Positions 1 through 7,015 of a stretch of DNA of 12,312 nt are shown here, in pieces; position 1 is the stretch's first letter, and each line of letters begins with the position of its first letter. Where the stretch lies: contig CALGXF010000026.1 in NCBI GenBank assembly GCA_937935995.1, forward strand, positions 1-12,312, written 5' to 3'. Below the pieces are notes generated by a model, which was not told where the DNA came from, made no database searches, and saw nothing but the letters and a program-made list of their open reading frames with translations. This DNA comes from an uncultured Alphaproteobacteria bacterium (GTDB lineage Bacteria; Pseudomonadota; Alphaproteobacteria; CAAHEQ01; UBA3637). A program made the translations under genes and the position numbers.

Positions 1-47
1 ATTAACCGGCAGGCAAATGTTCATTAACTTTAAAAAGGAAAAATAAA

Positions 48-491
48 ATGAAAGACTTACAAAACGGACGTTCAATGATTGAAATGTTGGGAGTTTTGGC
101 AATTATCGGCGTGTTGTCTATCGGAGGCCTCGCCGGATACACAATGGCCATGAACCGTCATCGGGCTAACACAATTTTGGATTATGCTTCTCGTTGTGTG
201 GTTGTCGCTCAAACAAATGGCGATGGATCAACTCTTAAAACTGGTGCATGTAAGAGCATTTTAGATGATGAAGCTTATCCAGGTGGAGCTACCGAAATTG
301 CAATCGAAGCTAGTTCAAAAATTGATCAACCGGTTGTAACGGTTACCGGCGCATCTCCAAAAGTTTTGGAAGCTATGTCTAATCGTTCAACTGATAACGT
401 TAAGATTGACGAGGATGGTACCATCAAATTTAATGCAAACATAACAACATCTACAAGTACAAGTGGTACTTCTACCGATGTAACAGGTTAA
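48..491 (+). CDS. Type IV prepilin-like protein, small (147 aa)
   Basis: A probable pilin or pseudopilin exported through an N-terminal class III signal. The N-terminus is short and basic, then Gly-Arg-Ser-Met-Ile-Glu (residues 7-12), then a hydrophobic helix (about 13-35) containing VLAIIGVLSI. If prepilin peptidase cuts after Gly7, the Glu falls at mature position +5, as in the family, but +1 is Arg instead of the usual Phe or Met. The rest is a small globular region with two cysteines (in SRCVV and GACKS, possibly a disulfide) and a Ser/Thr-rich tail. An AAAAAGGAA ribosome site lies just before the ATG. A strong hairpin terminator follows the stop. The N-terminus is closely similar, in protein and DNA, to the large protein at 10798-12219. 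Membership of the prepilin-like superfamily is well supported; the assembled structure (pilus, pseudopilus or other) is not known. Confidence 0.8.
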   Translation: MKDLQNGRSMIEMLGVLAIIGVLSIGGLAGYTMAMNRHRANTILDYASRCVVVAQTNGDGSTLKTGACKSILDDEAYPGGATEIAIEASSKIDQPVVTVTGASPKVLEAMSNRSTDNVKIDEDGTIKFNANITTSTSTSGTSTDVTG

Positions 492-506
492 GGTTAATCG
501 CCTAAA

Positions 507-533
507 AAAGCCGCTCTTATGAGCGGCTTTCCT
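507..533. terminator. Bidirectional intrinsic terminator
   Basis: A perfect 10-bp stem, AAAGCCGCTC pairing with GAGCGGCTTT, closes a TTAT loop. On the plus strand it is followed by TTTCCTTTT and on the minus strand by a run of T. It lies 15 bases after the stop of the plus-strand prepilin gene and directly after the stop of the minus-strand ankyrin-like gene, so it can end both convergent transcripts. Confidence 0.9.
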
Positions 534-534
534 T

Positions 535-1377
535 TTAACGGCTGCGTTCTTGTAAAATTAAACGCAATTCATTTTGTCCCATTTCTATGATTTCACGATC
601 GCGTACAATCGTTTCTCGGATTGTATCTGAACCCGTCTTTTCCAAACGGTTAATCGTTTCTTCATCATTTTTATCAACAGCTCGATAATACGTCGCCAAT
701 TCCATCAGATGCTCTTTTTCAAAAGTATCTTTCATTCGCGGGCTTGCGTATTTATGCATCAGCTTTAAATTTTCAACCTGCCCCATTCCGGCCATATAAG
801 CCATAGCTTTGCCGACAGGAACGCCTCTTTTTTCCAATTGAGGAATCATTTCCCCGTGACCTGTCCGCGCGGCATAAGACAAAATATAGGAAACTTCAGC
901 CGTGCGATCTGTCAGGAATTGATTTAATTGGCTCAAGGAAAGTCCCATACCATGAACTTGAGACCCGGAAATAATATTTCCGCCCGCGTTTCGTTTCATT
1001 ACTTCCGCCAGAACAGCAACTTCGTTGTCTTCGATTAAGTCCTGAATATGAAGACTTGTCACGCGAACAGTTCCGTTTTCATCCAACTTTTCGGCGCAAG
1101 CACGATGTCCGTTTTTGACGGCCAACAAATAAGCTTCCGTATCATAACGCGGCGAAATTTCATTTTCATGTAAAACATCAATGATAGCTTCTTGCCCCTT
1201 TTCGGCCGCCCGCATCATCGCATTAAATTCCATCTCTTTTTTCGACGAATAAAAACGCGCATTCAACAATTTGGGATACATTAACAAATATTCTTCAACG
1301 TCTTCGACATTACCCGTGTCAATCGCATGAATGAATCCCTTTTTGATTTTTTGTTTGTCAGATGTAATTTCCAGCAT
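535..1377 (-). CDS. Ankyrin-repeat-like protein (280 aa)
   Basis: Likely a soluble helical-repeat protein used for protein-protein contact. No signal peptide or membrane segment is visible. Degenerate ankyrin-like units can be read at about residues 13-40 (GNVEDVEEYLL), 50-72 (FNAMMRAAEKGQEAIIDVL), 80-102 (EAYLLAVKNGH) and 162-200 (YAARTGHGEMIPQLEKRG). The C-terminal 80 residues are charged and helical. A longer frame exists from 1398, but the chosen ATG at 1377 has an AAAGGAG ribosome site 6 bases upstream, and the predicted transcript start (about 1401) almost coincides with the longer start. The gene is alone between its own promoter and the terminator at 507-533. Ankyrin proteins are common in host-associated Alphaproteobacteria and some are effectors, but nothing here shows secretion. 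The ankyrin call is by pattern only, and the partner is unknown. Confidence 0.7.
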   Translation of the reverse strand: MLEITSDKQKIKKGFIHAIDTGNVEDVEEYLLMYPKLLNARFYSSKKEMEFNAMMRAAEKGQEAIIDVLHENEISPRYDTEAYLLAVKNGHRACAEKLDENGTVRVTSLHIQDLIEDNEVAVLAEVMKRNAGGNIISGSQVHGMGLSLSQLNQFLTDRTAEVSYILSYAARTGHGEMIPQLEKRGVPVGKAMAYMAGMGQVENLKLMHKYASPRMKDTFEKEHLMELATYYRAVDKNDEETINRLEKTGSDTIRETIVRDREIIEMGQNELRLILQERSR

Positions 1378-1407
1378 TTGAACTCCTTTCTTCAACATAA
1401 TAAAAAG

Positions 1408-1436
1408 ACTATAACAAAAAATTATATTTTTGTCAA
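1408..1436 (-). promoter_or_regulatory. Sigma-70-type promoter of the ankyrin-like gene
   Basis: On the minus strand a perfect TTGACA (1436-1431) and TATAGT (1413-1408) are separated by exactly 17 bases. The predicted transcript start near 1401 gives a 5' leader of about 24 bases holding the AAAGGAG ribosome site. This is among the best matches to consensus in the window. Confidence 0.85.
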
Positions 1437-1490
1437 TCTTTTTGTTTTTGTCTTTTTCAAAGGCGCCCTTTTTATTCCTTTTGATGGCAT

Positions 1491-1520
1491 AAAAAAAGCC
1501 CCCGGCGAAGGAGGCTTTTT
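1491..1520 (-). terminator. Intrinsic terminator after the cyclophilin gene
   Basis: On the minus strand AAAAAGCCTCC pairs with GGGGGCTTTTT (one T-G wobble) around a six-base loop, followed by more T. It starts 20 bases after the stop of the cyclophilin gene and closes the ssb-gyrA-cyclophilin unit. Confidence 0.85.
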
Positions 1521-1539
1521 AACAAACTTCAACGTCTTA

Positions 1540-2079
1540 TTATTCTTTAACGTCCGAAGCAACCTGCATTTTAACAATGATATCCGGATTATTCACGGTA
1601 CCGTTCATTTGCGGATTGCCTTTTTTAATCATATCGACATATTCCATGCCCTCGACAACTTTGCCGAAAACCGTATATTGCCCGTCCAAGAACGTTGCAT
1701 CGTCAAAGCAAATAAAGAACTGGCTGTCCGCGCTGTTCGGATCCGAAGCCCGAGCCATCGAAACCGTCCCACGTACGTGCGGCGTTGCATTAAATTCAGC
1801 TTTTAATTTTTGACCGCTGCCGCCGGTGCCGTTTCCGAGCGGATCACCCGTTTGAGCCATAAAACCGTCGATAACACGGTGAAATTTTAATCCGTCATAA
1901 AACCCTTCACGAGTCAATTCTTTAATCCGAGTCACATGATTTGGCGCCACGTCCGGCAATAATTCAATTACCACCCGACCATAATCCAAATCCATGTACA
2001 GTGTATTTTCTTTATCCATTGCATAACCTCCCGTTGCAAATAACATAAAACCCAAAACCAAACTAATTATTTTCTTCAT
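1540..2079 (-). CDS. Secreted cyclophilin-type peptidyl-prolyl isomerase
   Basis: Catalyses cis-trans isomerisation of proline peptide bonds, here probably in exported proteins. Residues 1-20 form a Sec signal peptide (MKKIIS, hydrophobic core, cleavage plausible after GGYA). The cyclophilin domain covers about 26-175. Counterparts of the CypA active site are visible: Arg68 in FHRVI, Phe73, Met74 and Gln76 in GFMAQTGD, and Phe122 in SQFFICF. Phe130 replaces the Trp of human CypA (FLDGQYTVFGK), as is usual in bacteria and suggestive of low cyclosporin affinity. The ATG at 2079 is preferred over the in-frame one at 2103 because it begins the signal peptide and has AAGGAA upstream. It overlaps the end of gyrA by 17 bases, suggesting translational coupling. 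A terminator follows at 1491-1520. At 179 residues the length is normal for a periplasmic PpiA-like enzyme. Confidence 0.92.
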   Translation of the reverse strand: MKKIISLVLGFMLFATGGYAMDKENTLYMDLDYGRVVIELLPDVAPNHVTRIKELTREGFYDGLKFHRVIDGFMAQTGDPLGNGTGGSGQKLKAEFNATPHVRGTVSMARASDPNSADSQFFICFDDATFLDGQYTVFGKVVEGMEYVDMIKKGNPQMNGTVNNPDIIVKMQVASDVKE

Positions 2080-4861
2080 CTGTCGTTTCCTTTTCAACCT
2101 CATCAGCTTCGTTCACATCGCCTACTGTGGGGACTTGCGTATTTTCAGCCGTTTCATCCGATGGTTCATCAGCGGCTTCGTCTTCATAGTCCTTAACCGC
2201 AGAAACAGATACGACTTTTTCATCGTCATTCAAACGGAATAAAATAACACCCTTTGAATTACGTCCGACAATCCGAATATCCGCCACACGCATCCGAATC
2301 AATTTACCGGCATCCGTGACCATCATGACATGTTCATCATCCGAAACCGGCATAGACGCCACAACCGCCGCCGGAACTTTGACGGTATCAATGTTGGTGA
2401 CACCCTGTGTTCCTCTGGACGTAATTCGGTATTGATAAGCGCTGGATCGTTTCCCGTACCCACGTTCGGTTACCGTCAAGATGAACTGTTCTTCCGATTC
2501 CATCTGGGCAAATTCTTCCGGCGTCAATGTCACATCATTCGTGCTTTCGATTTCAACTGTATCTTCTCCGTCATCGCCACCCAACGCACGACGTTTGGCA
2601 ATGGAAGCCTTCAAATAAGCATCCCGTTTGTCAATATCGGCTTTTACGTGTTCCAGAACAGACATAGAAATCACTTTGTCTCCGTTCATCAGTTTCATGC
2701 CACGAACCCCTGTCGATGCCCGAGATTCGAAAATCCGAACATCTGTCACCGGGAAACGAACACACTTACCGCCGGCAGCCGCCAATAAAATATCTTGGTT
2801 TTCGTTACAGATATTGACATCAACCAACCGATCGCCTTCGTCCAATTTCATGGCGATTTTACCATTGGACATAACGTTATAGAAATCATCCAACCGGTTG
2901 CGGCGGACATTTCCGGATTGAGTTGCGAACATAACCGACAAACCGGCGCAATCTTCTTGATTTTCCGGCAGTTTCAAAACTGTCGTGATGGTTTCGCCCT
3001 GATCCAACGGCAACAAGTTGATAAGCGCTTTACCCAAACTTTGCGGTGTTCCCTCCGGCAATCGGTATGCTTTCATCTTGTAAACCATCCCCAAAGACGA
3101 GAAGAACAAAATCGGATCATGCGTACAAGCCACAAACAGCTTCGACACTTGATCTTCTTCGCGCGTCGACATGCCTGACCGGCCTTTGCCGCCCCGATTT
3201 TGAGCATGATAAGTCGATAACGGCACCCGTTTGATGTAACCGGTATTCGTTACCGTAATGACCATTTCTTCACGCGGAATTAAATCTTCCATGTCTTGGT
3301 CAAACTCACCTTCTTCAATCGTTGTGCGACGCGGCGTTGCATATTCATCTTTAACGGCAACAAATTCATCACGCATAATGCCATACAACTTTTCATGAGA
3401 CGACAAAATCGATAACAATTCTTTGATTTGTTCGCCCAATTCATTGACTTCAGCATGAATTTTATCGCGTTCCAATCCCGTCAACCGTTGCAATTTCAAA
3501 TCCAAAATCGCTTTTGCTTGCGTTTCGGACAGATAATAATGCCCTTCGACCACTTTGCGATCCGGTTCATCAATCAATTGAATCAAAGCTTCCACATCCG
3601 ACGCCGGCCATTTTGTTTCCATCAATTGCGCTTTGGCAATGTTTGGATCAGCCGCTGTCCGAATCATTTCAATAACACGGTCGATATTCGCAACTGCAAT
3701 CGCCAACCCAACCAACACATGGGCTTTATCCCGTGCTTTGTTTAATTCAAACACCGTCCGACGACGAATCACTTCTTCTCGGAACGTAATAAAAGCCTGC
3801 AAAATATCTTGCAAATTCATAATTTGAGGCCGCCCGTTGTTTAAAGCCAACGAATTAACCGCAAAGCTGGTTTGCAAAGGCGTATATTTGTAAAGTTGGT
3901 TCAAAACCACATCCGGCTGTGCGTCGCGTTTTAATTCAATGACAACCCGAACGCCTTGACGATCCGATTCATCCCGCAAATCGGAAATGCCTTCAATTGT
4001 TTTTTCTTTAACCAATTCGGCAATGCGTTGAATCATCGCGGCTTTGTTCACTTGATACGGAATTTCCGTCACAATAATAGCCGTTTTGTCCTTTTTAATT
4101 TCTTCAATTGAACAACGGCCGCGCATAATCACAGAACCGCGCCCCGTCAAAGCCGCCGAACGCGCACCGCCTCGACCTAAAATAATGCCGCCCGTCGGGA
4201 AATCAGGCCCCGGCACCAATTCATACAATTCTTCAGGCGTTATCGCCGGATTATCAATCATGGCAATACACGCATTTAAGACTTCGCCTAAATTATGCGG
4301 AGCTATGTTAGTTGCCATCCCGACGGCAATCCCGCCGGAACCGTTCACCAACAAATTCGGAAACCGCGCCGGCAAAACAACCGGTTCAGCGCATGTTTCA
4401 TCATAGTTAGGTCTGAAATCCACCGTATCCCTGTCAATGTCTTCCAACAACCAATGAGACGACGGCGCCAATCGAGCTTCGGTGTAACGCATGGCAGCTG
4501 CTTTATCGCCATCCATAGAACCGAAGTTCCCCTGTGAACTGATAAGCGGCAGGCGCATTGAGAAATCTTGAGCCATCCGAACCATTGCGTCATAAATTGC
4601 CCTGTCTCCGTGCGGGTGATATTTACCCATGACGTCCCCGACGATACGGGCGGATTTTCTGAACGGTTTATTATAATCGTACCCGTTTTCGTACATAGAA
4701 AATAAAATCCGTCGATGCACCGGTTTAAGACCGTCGCGCACATCCGGCAATGCCCGAGACACAATCACACTCATCGCATAATCCAAATAGGATTTGCGCA
4801 TTTCATCTTCAACCGCTACCGGCTGAATGCTTGTATCAATAGCCACACTTGTATCAGTCAC
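2063..4861 (-). CDS. gyrA: DNA gyrase subunit A
   Basis: Breakage-reunion subunit of gyrase, which with GyrB introduces negative supercoils using ATP. The 932 residues include the N-terminal winged-helix and tower domains with active-site Tyr126 (AAAMRY, E. coli Tyr122), and a C-terminal beta-pinwheel that carries a GyrA box at 554-560 (QNRGGKG), which separates it from ParC. The last 40 or so residues are highly acidic, as in other GyrA tails. The quinolone-determining segment reads GKYHPHGDRAIYD: Arg87 (codon AGG, 4603-4601) stands where E. coli has Ser83, while Asp91 matches Asp87. Translation starts at GTG with AAGGTG upstream, beginning 53 bases after the ssb stop. The cyclophilin gene overlaps its 3' end. 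Function is certain; the effect of Arg87 is not. Confidence 0.98.
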   Translation of the reverse strand: MTDTSVAIDTSIQPVAVEDEMRKSYLDYAMSVIVSRALPDVRDGLKPVHRRILFSMYENGYDYNKPFRKSARIVGDVMGKYHPHGDRAIYDAMVRMAQDFSMRLPLISSQGNFGSMDGDKAAAMRYTEARLAPSSHWLLEDIDRDTVDFRPNYDETCAEPVVLPARFPNLLVNGSGGIAVGMATNIAPHNLGEVLNACIAMIDNPAITPEELYELVPGPDFPTGGIILGRGGARSAALTGRGSVIMRGRCSIEEIKKDKTAIIVTEIPYQVNKAAMIQRIAELVKEKTIEGISDLRDESDRQGVRVVIELKRDAQPDVVLNQLYKYTPLQTSFAVNSLALNNGRPQIMNLQDILQAFITFREEVIRRRTVFELNKARDKAHVLVGLAIAVANIDRVIEMIRTAADPNIAKAQLMETKWPASDVEALIQLIDEPDRKVVEGHYYLSETQAKAILDLKLQRLTGLERDKIHAEVNELGEQIKELLSILSSHEKLYGIMRDEFVAVKDEYATPRRTTIEEGEFDQDMEDLIPREEMVITVTNTGYIKRVPLSTYHAQNRGGKGRSGMSTREEDQVSKLFVACTHDPILFFSSLGMVYKMKAYRLPEGTPQSLGKALINLLPLDQGETITTVLKLPENQEDCAGLSVMFATQSGNVRRNRLDDFYNVMSNGKIAMKLDEGDRLVDVNICNENQDILLAAAGGKCVRFPVTDVRIFESRASTGVRGMKLMNGDKVISMSVLEHVKADIDKRDAYLKASIAKRRALGGDDGEDTVEIESTNDVTLTPEEFAQMESEEQFILTVTERGYGKRSSAYQYRITSRGTQGVTNIDTVKVPAAVVASMPVSDDEHVMMVTDAGKLIRMRVADIRIVGRNSKGVILFRLNDDEKVVSVSAVKDYEDEAADEPSDETAENTQVPTVGDVNEADEVEKETTDEENN

Positions 4862-4914
4862 GTGATATCACCTTTTTTAAAGAATCGTCAGAACGTTTGT
4901 ATTAAAAATCAACA

Positions 4915-5388
4915 CTAAAACGGAATTTCATCATCGAAATCGGCCGCCGGAGCAGGCGCCCCCGCAGATGGCGTCGAATCCCAACCGGCATCCGGGCTCA
5001 TCCCCGCGCTTTGATCCATGCCCACCGCATCATCCGAGCCGCGAGAATCCAACAACACCAATTCCCCTTTGTAATGGCCGATGACAACTTCAGTCACATA
5101 TCTTTCCTGGCCGGCATTGTCCGTCCATTTGCGTGTTTGCAAAGCACCTTCCAAATAAACTTTAGATCCTTTATGAATGAACTTTTCCACGAAATCCGCA
5201 ATGTTGGGATTAAAAACAACAATTCGGTGCCATTCTGTTTTTTCCTGCCGCTGTCCGTTTGTATCTTTCCAAACGTCACTGGTTGCAATTGAAAAACTGG
5301 CAATCTTTTTTCCGGCATTTGTATGCCGAATTTCCGGATCACGTCCCAAGTTGCCGACCAACACCACTTTATTTACACTTCCAGCCAT
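4915..5388 (-). CDS. ssb: Single-stranded DNA-binding protein
   Basis: Binds and protects single-stranded DNA in replication, repair and recombination, as a homotetramer in this family. Residues 1-112 form the OB fold, starting MAGSVNKVVLVGNLGRDPE, with conserved Trp40, Trp53 and Trp88 as candidate base-stacking residues. An Ala/Gly/Pro/Asp-rich disordered linker follows, ending in the acidic tip DDEIPF, which docks partner proteins. The 157-residue length is typical. The ATG has an AAAGGAAG ribosome site. It is the first gene of ssb-gyrA-cyclophilin; about 150 bases of AT-rich sequence and then a structured RNA ending in a terminator (5538-5635) lie upstream, so part of its expression may depend on read-through. 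Confidence 0.97.
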   Translation of the reverse strand: MAGSVNKVVLVGNLGRDPEIRHTNAGKKIASFSIATSDVWKDTNGQRQEKTEWHRIVVFNPNIADFVEKFIHKGSKVYLEGALQTRKWTDNAGQERYVTEVVIGHYKGELVLLDSRGSDDAVGMDQSAGMSPDAGWDSTPSAGAPAPAADFDDEIPF

Positions 5389-5537
5389 TTTTTCTTCCTT
5401 TGTTTCTGGTTACCTGATAAGGATTAACATAGCTCTTTTTTGCAAAAATAGGAAGCTTTTTTTTCTTTTTTTTGTACTTTTTTTGACCCTTTTCAACCCA
5501 TTGAAAGGATTGATTTTTTAAGAAGGCTGCTTCATAA
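5389..5537 (-). other. AT-rich upstream region of ssb, no gene seen
   Basis: A long A-rich tract on the minus strand separates the terminator at 5538-5571 from ssb. Only weak promoter-like words are visible (TTGCAA with TTATCA at a 19-base spacing; TATGTT without a good -35). A 71-codon Lys-rich frame through here has no ribosome site and is not credible. Whether ssb has its own promoter in this stretch cannot be settled by eye. Confidence 0.4.
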
Positions 5538-5571
5538 GGAAAAAGCCCCTTTCGACTGAAAGAGGCTTTCC
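5538..5571 (-). terminator. Intrinsic terminator upstream of ssb
   Basis: On the minus strand GGAAAGCCTCTTTC pairs with GAAAGGGGCTTTTTCC around an AGTC loop, with one T-G wobble and two extra T, and its 3' arm runs into TTTTT. The stem is better paired on the minus strand than on the plus strand. It would end the short transcript starting near 5635 and any read-through from the TPR-methyltransferase gene. Confidence 0.75.
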
Positions 5572-5635
5572 TGAACAACTTCATATCAAAAAAGGATTAT
5601 ACATGAAATAAAAAGGGGAGAACCTTTCTTGATAT
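5538..5635 (-). ncRNA. Candidate small RNA or attenuating leader upstream of ssb
   Basis: A strong promoter (5640-5668) would start a transcript at about 5633-5636. Its first bases, ATATCAAGAAAGG (5635-5623), can form a 13-bp helix with CCTTTTTTGATAT (5595-5583), with one G-U wobble, enclosing a 27-base pyrimidine-rich loop. About 10 bases later comes the terminator hairpin, giving an RNA of roughly 98 bases. The loop word CCCCTTTT (5618-5611) can also pair for 8 bp with GAAAGGGG (5553-5546) in the terminator 3' arm, which would open the terminator. It therefore reads either as an independent sRNA or as a conditional leader for ssb-gyrA. No known RNA family is recognised. Confidence 0.55.
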
Positions 5636-5639
5636 CCTA

Positions 5640-5668
5640 TTTATATCAGAAGTCCACTATTTTGTCAA
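5640..5668 (-). promoter_or_regulatory. Strong sigma-70-type promoter ahead of the ssb leader RNA
   Basis: TTGACA (5668-5663) and TATAAA (5645-5640) are separated by exactly 17 bases on the minus strand, and the -10 is preceded by TGA, an extended -10 form. It lies 22 bases after the stop of the TPR-methyltransferase gene and about 250 bases upstream of the ssb ATG. It is the only near-consensus promoter between those genes, so it probably drives the short RNA and perhaps ssb-gyrA. Confidence 0.8.
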
Positions 5669-5689
5669 ATATTTTTTGGAAGATATGCT

Positions 5690-7003
5690 TTAAGCTACCT
5701 TTTGTGCTACACACAGAACCATCTCAATCGATTGATCCACGCGCTCGGTCAACGTTAAGGGCCGCATTTCTTTAACAATCAAACCGGCATCTTCCACAAC
5801 CTTTTTCACCATCCGTTCGGTAAACAGGTAATAATACGGCGGATACAGGAATGTTTCTTGACGATTGAACGTATTTTTACGGAAAGTAAACAAAATATGC
5901 CCGCCGACTTTTAAAGCTGTTTTCATGGCCGTGATTTGTTCAACCAACGAACGCGTGTATGAAAACACGTTTCCTGCCGTAATCAAGTCGAACATATTCG
6001 GATTTTGCATCAAAAAGGCACTGTTCTCACTGTGGAAAACTTTGTCATAGATTTTTTTGTCATAAGCCTGATCCAACATCGCCGAACATAAATCGACACC
6101 GGTCAATCCGGCCGTTTTGGCAAAATCTTTTAAAACGGCGCCGGTCAGCCCCGTTCCGCATCCCAAATCGCAAATGTCCGCCTTTTGCGTGTCACAAATT
6201 CTACCGGCCATATCGCGTATCTCCTGCAACATACCGGCTTCGCCCGTTTCCATGGACGAATCATACAACCCGGCATAAGCCGTAAACAGAGCATCCACGG
6301 CTTTCGGCGTCAACGGATCAAAATCGACCCGATTGTCAATCAACGCAGAAGCAACCTGATTAACATACTCATCTTTAGGAACCATTTGCCGCCAAGCCGT
6401 TGCATATTGGCTGATTTGCTTATGAGAAGCGCCGTTTTGTAACAAATACATTAACGCGACGCCCATCTTGACATGAAGGGCCGCATCACTCGGATTGGTT
6501 TGGATGAGGGAAAAGAAGACATCAACCGCTTTTTCCAATTCGCCTTCTTGAGCATACAAAGTGGCCACCATTTCTCCCAAATCGACACTGCCGGGATCCA
6601 GCATATAAGCACGATGATACGCATACACGGCTTGATCCGGATAACCCAAAGCCACCAAAACATTGCCCGAATACACATAAGGATCCGGGAAACTGTTATC
6701 AATTAAAATAGCGCTGTCACACGCAGTTAAAGCGTTGATATAATCTCCGCTTTCAAACAAAATCCCCCCTAAAGCCGTCCGAGCCAGCGCGTCATTGGGA
6801 TCTTTCGCGATTGCTTGATGATATGCCTCAATAGCAGCTTCCGCCTGCCCTAAAGCCCGCAATGCATTGCCTTTGAATAAATAAAACGGAGCAAAGGCGT
6901 CTTCTTCGGCGATGAAACGATCCGCCTGATTAAGCAACTCTTCAAATTGTCCCGTTTCAGCCAATAAATTCAACCGGTTGACAGCTTCTTGCACATTTTC
7001 CAT
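5690..7003 (-). CDS. TPR-repeat protein with C-terminal SAM methyltransferase domain
   Basis: A two-part protein of 437 residues. Residues about 1-172 carry TPR-like helical repeats (for example FYLFKGNALRALGQAEAAI and AYHRAYMLDPG), used for protein binding. Residues about 235-437 form a class I Rossmann methyltransferase: motif I is DLGCGTG at 279-285, and Asp304 (GVDLCSAML) is the likely ribose-binding acid of the SAM site. The combination resembles the group described as predicted methyltransferases containing a TPR repeat (COG4976). The substrate is unknown; protein or small-molecule methylation are both possible. The ATG has AAAAGGAA upstream and lies 12 bases after the oadB stop, so it is probably cotranscribed with the decarboxylase genes. 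A functional link to the sodium pump is not evident from sequence. Confidence 0.85.
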   Translation of the reverse strand: MENVQEAVNRLNLLAETGQFEELLNQADRFIAEEDAFAPFYLFKGNALRALGQAEAAIEAYHQAIAKDPNDALARTALGGILFESGDYINALTACDSAILIDNSFPDPYVYSGNVLVALGYPDQAVYAYHRAYMLDPGSVDLGEMVATLYAQEGELEKAVDVFFSLIQTNPSDAALHVKMGVALMYLLQNGASHKQISQYATAWRQMVPKDEYVNQVASALIDNRVDFDPLTPKAVDALFTAYAGLYDSSMETGEAGMLQEIRDMAGRICDTQKADICDLGCGTGLTGAVLKDFAKTAGLTGVDLCSAMLDQAYDKKIYDKVFHSENSAFLMQNPNMFDLITAGNVFSYTRSLVEQITAMKTALKVGGHILFTFRKNTFNRQETFLYPPYYYLFTERMVKKVVEDAGLIVKEMRPLTLTERVDQSIEMVLCVAQKVA

Positions 7004-7015
7004 ATTTCATTCCTT

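Noticed and set aside
1378..1398. Longer start of the ankyrin-like gene at 1398
   Set aside because: It sits only about 3 bases after the predicted transcript start and has no ribosome site; the ATG at 1377 has AAAGGAG.
1327..1813. Plus-strand frames across the cyclophilin gene
   Set aside because: Antisense shadows of a well-supported gene and its promoter region.
5520..5540. GAAGCAGCC on the minus strand, resembling the SRP RNA core
   Set aside because: The partner strand of the SRP symmetric loop and the GNRA-capped stem are absent at the expected distance.
5369..5584. 71-codon Lys-rich frame upstream of and overlapping the ssb start
   Set aside because: It reads an A-rich leader tract, has no ribosome site and runs through the terminator hairpin.
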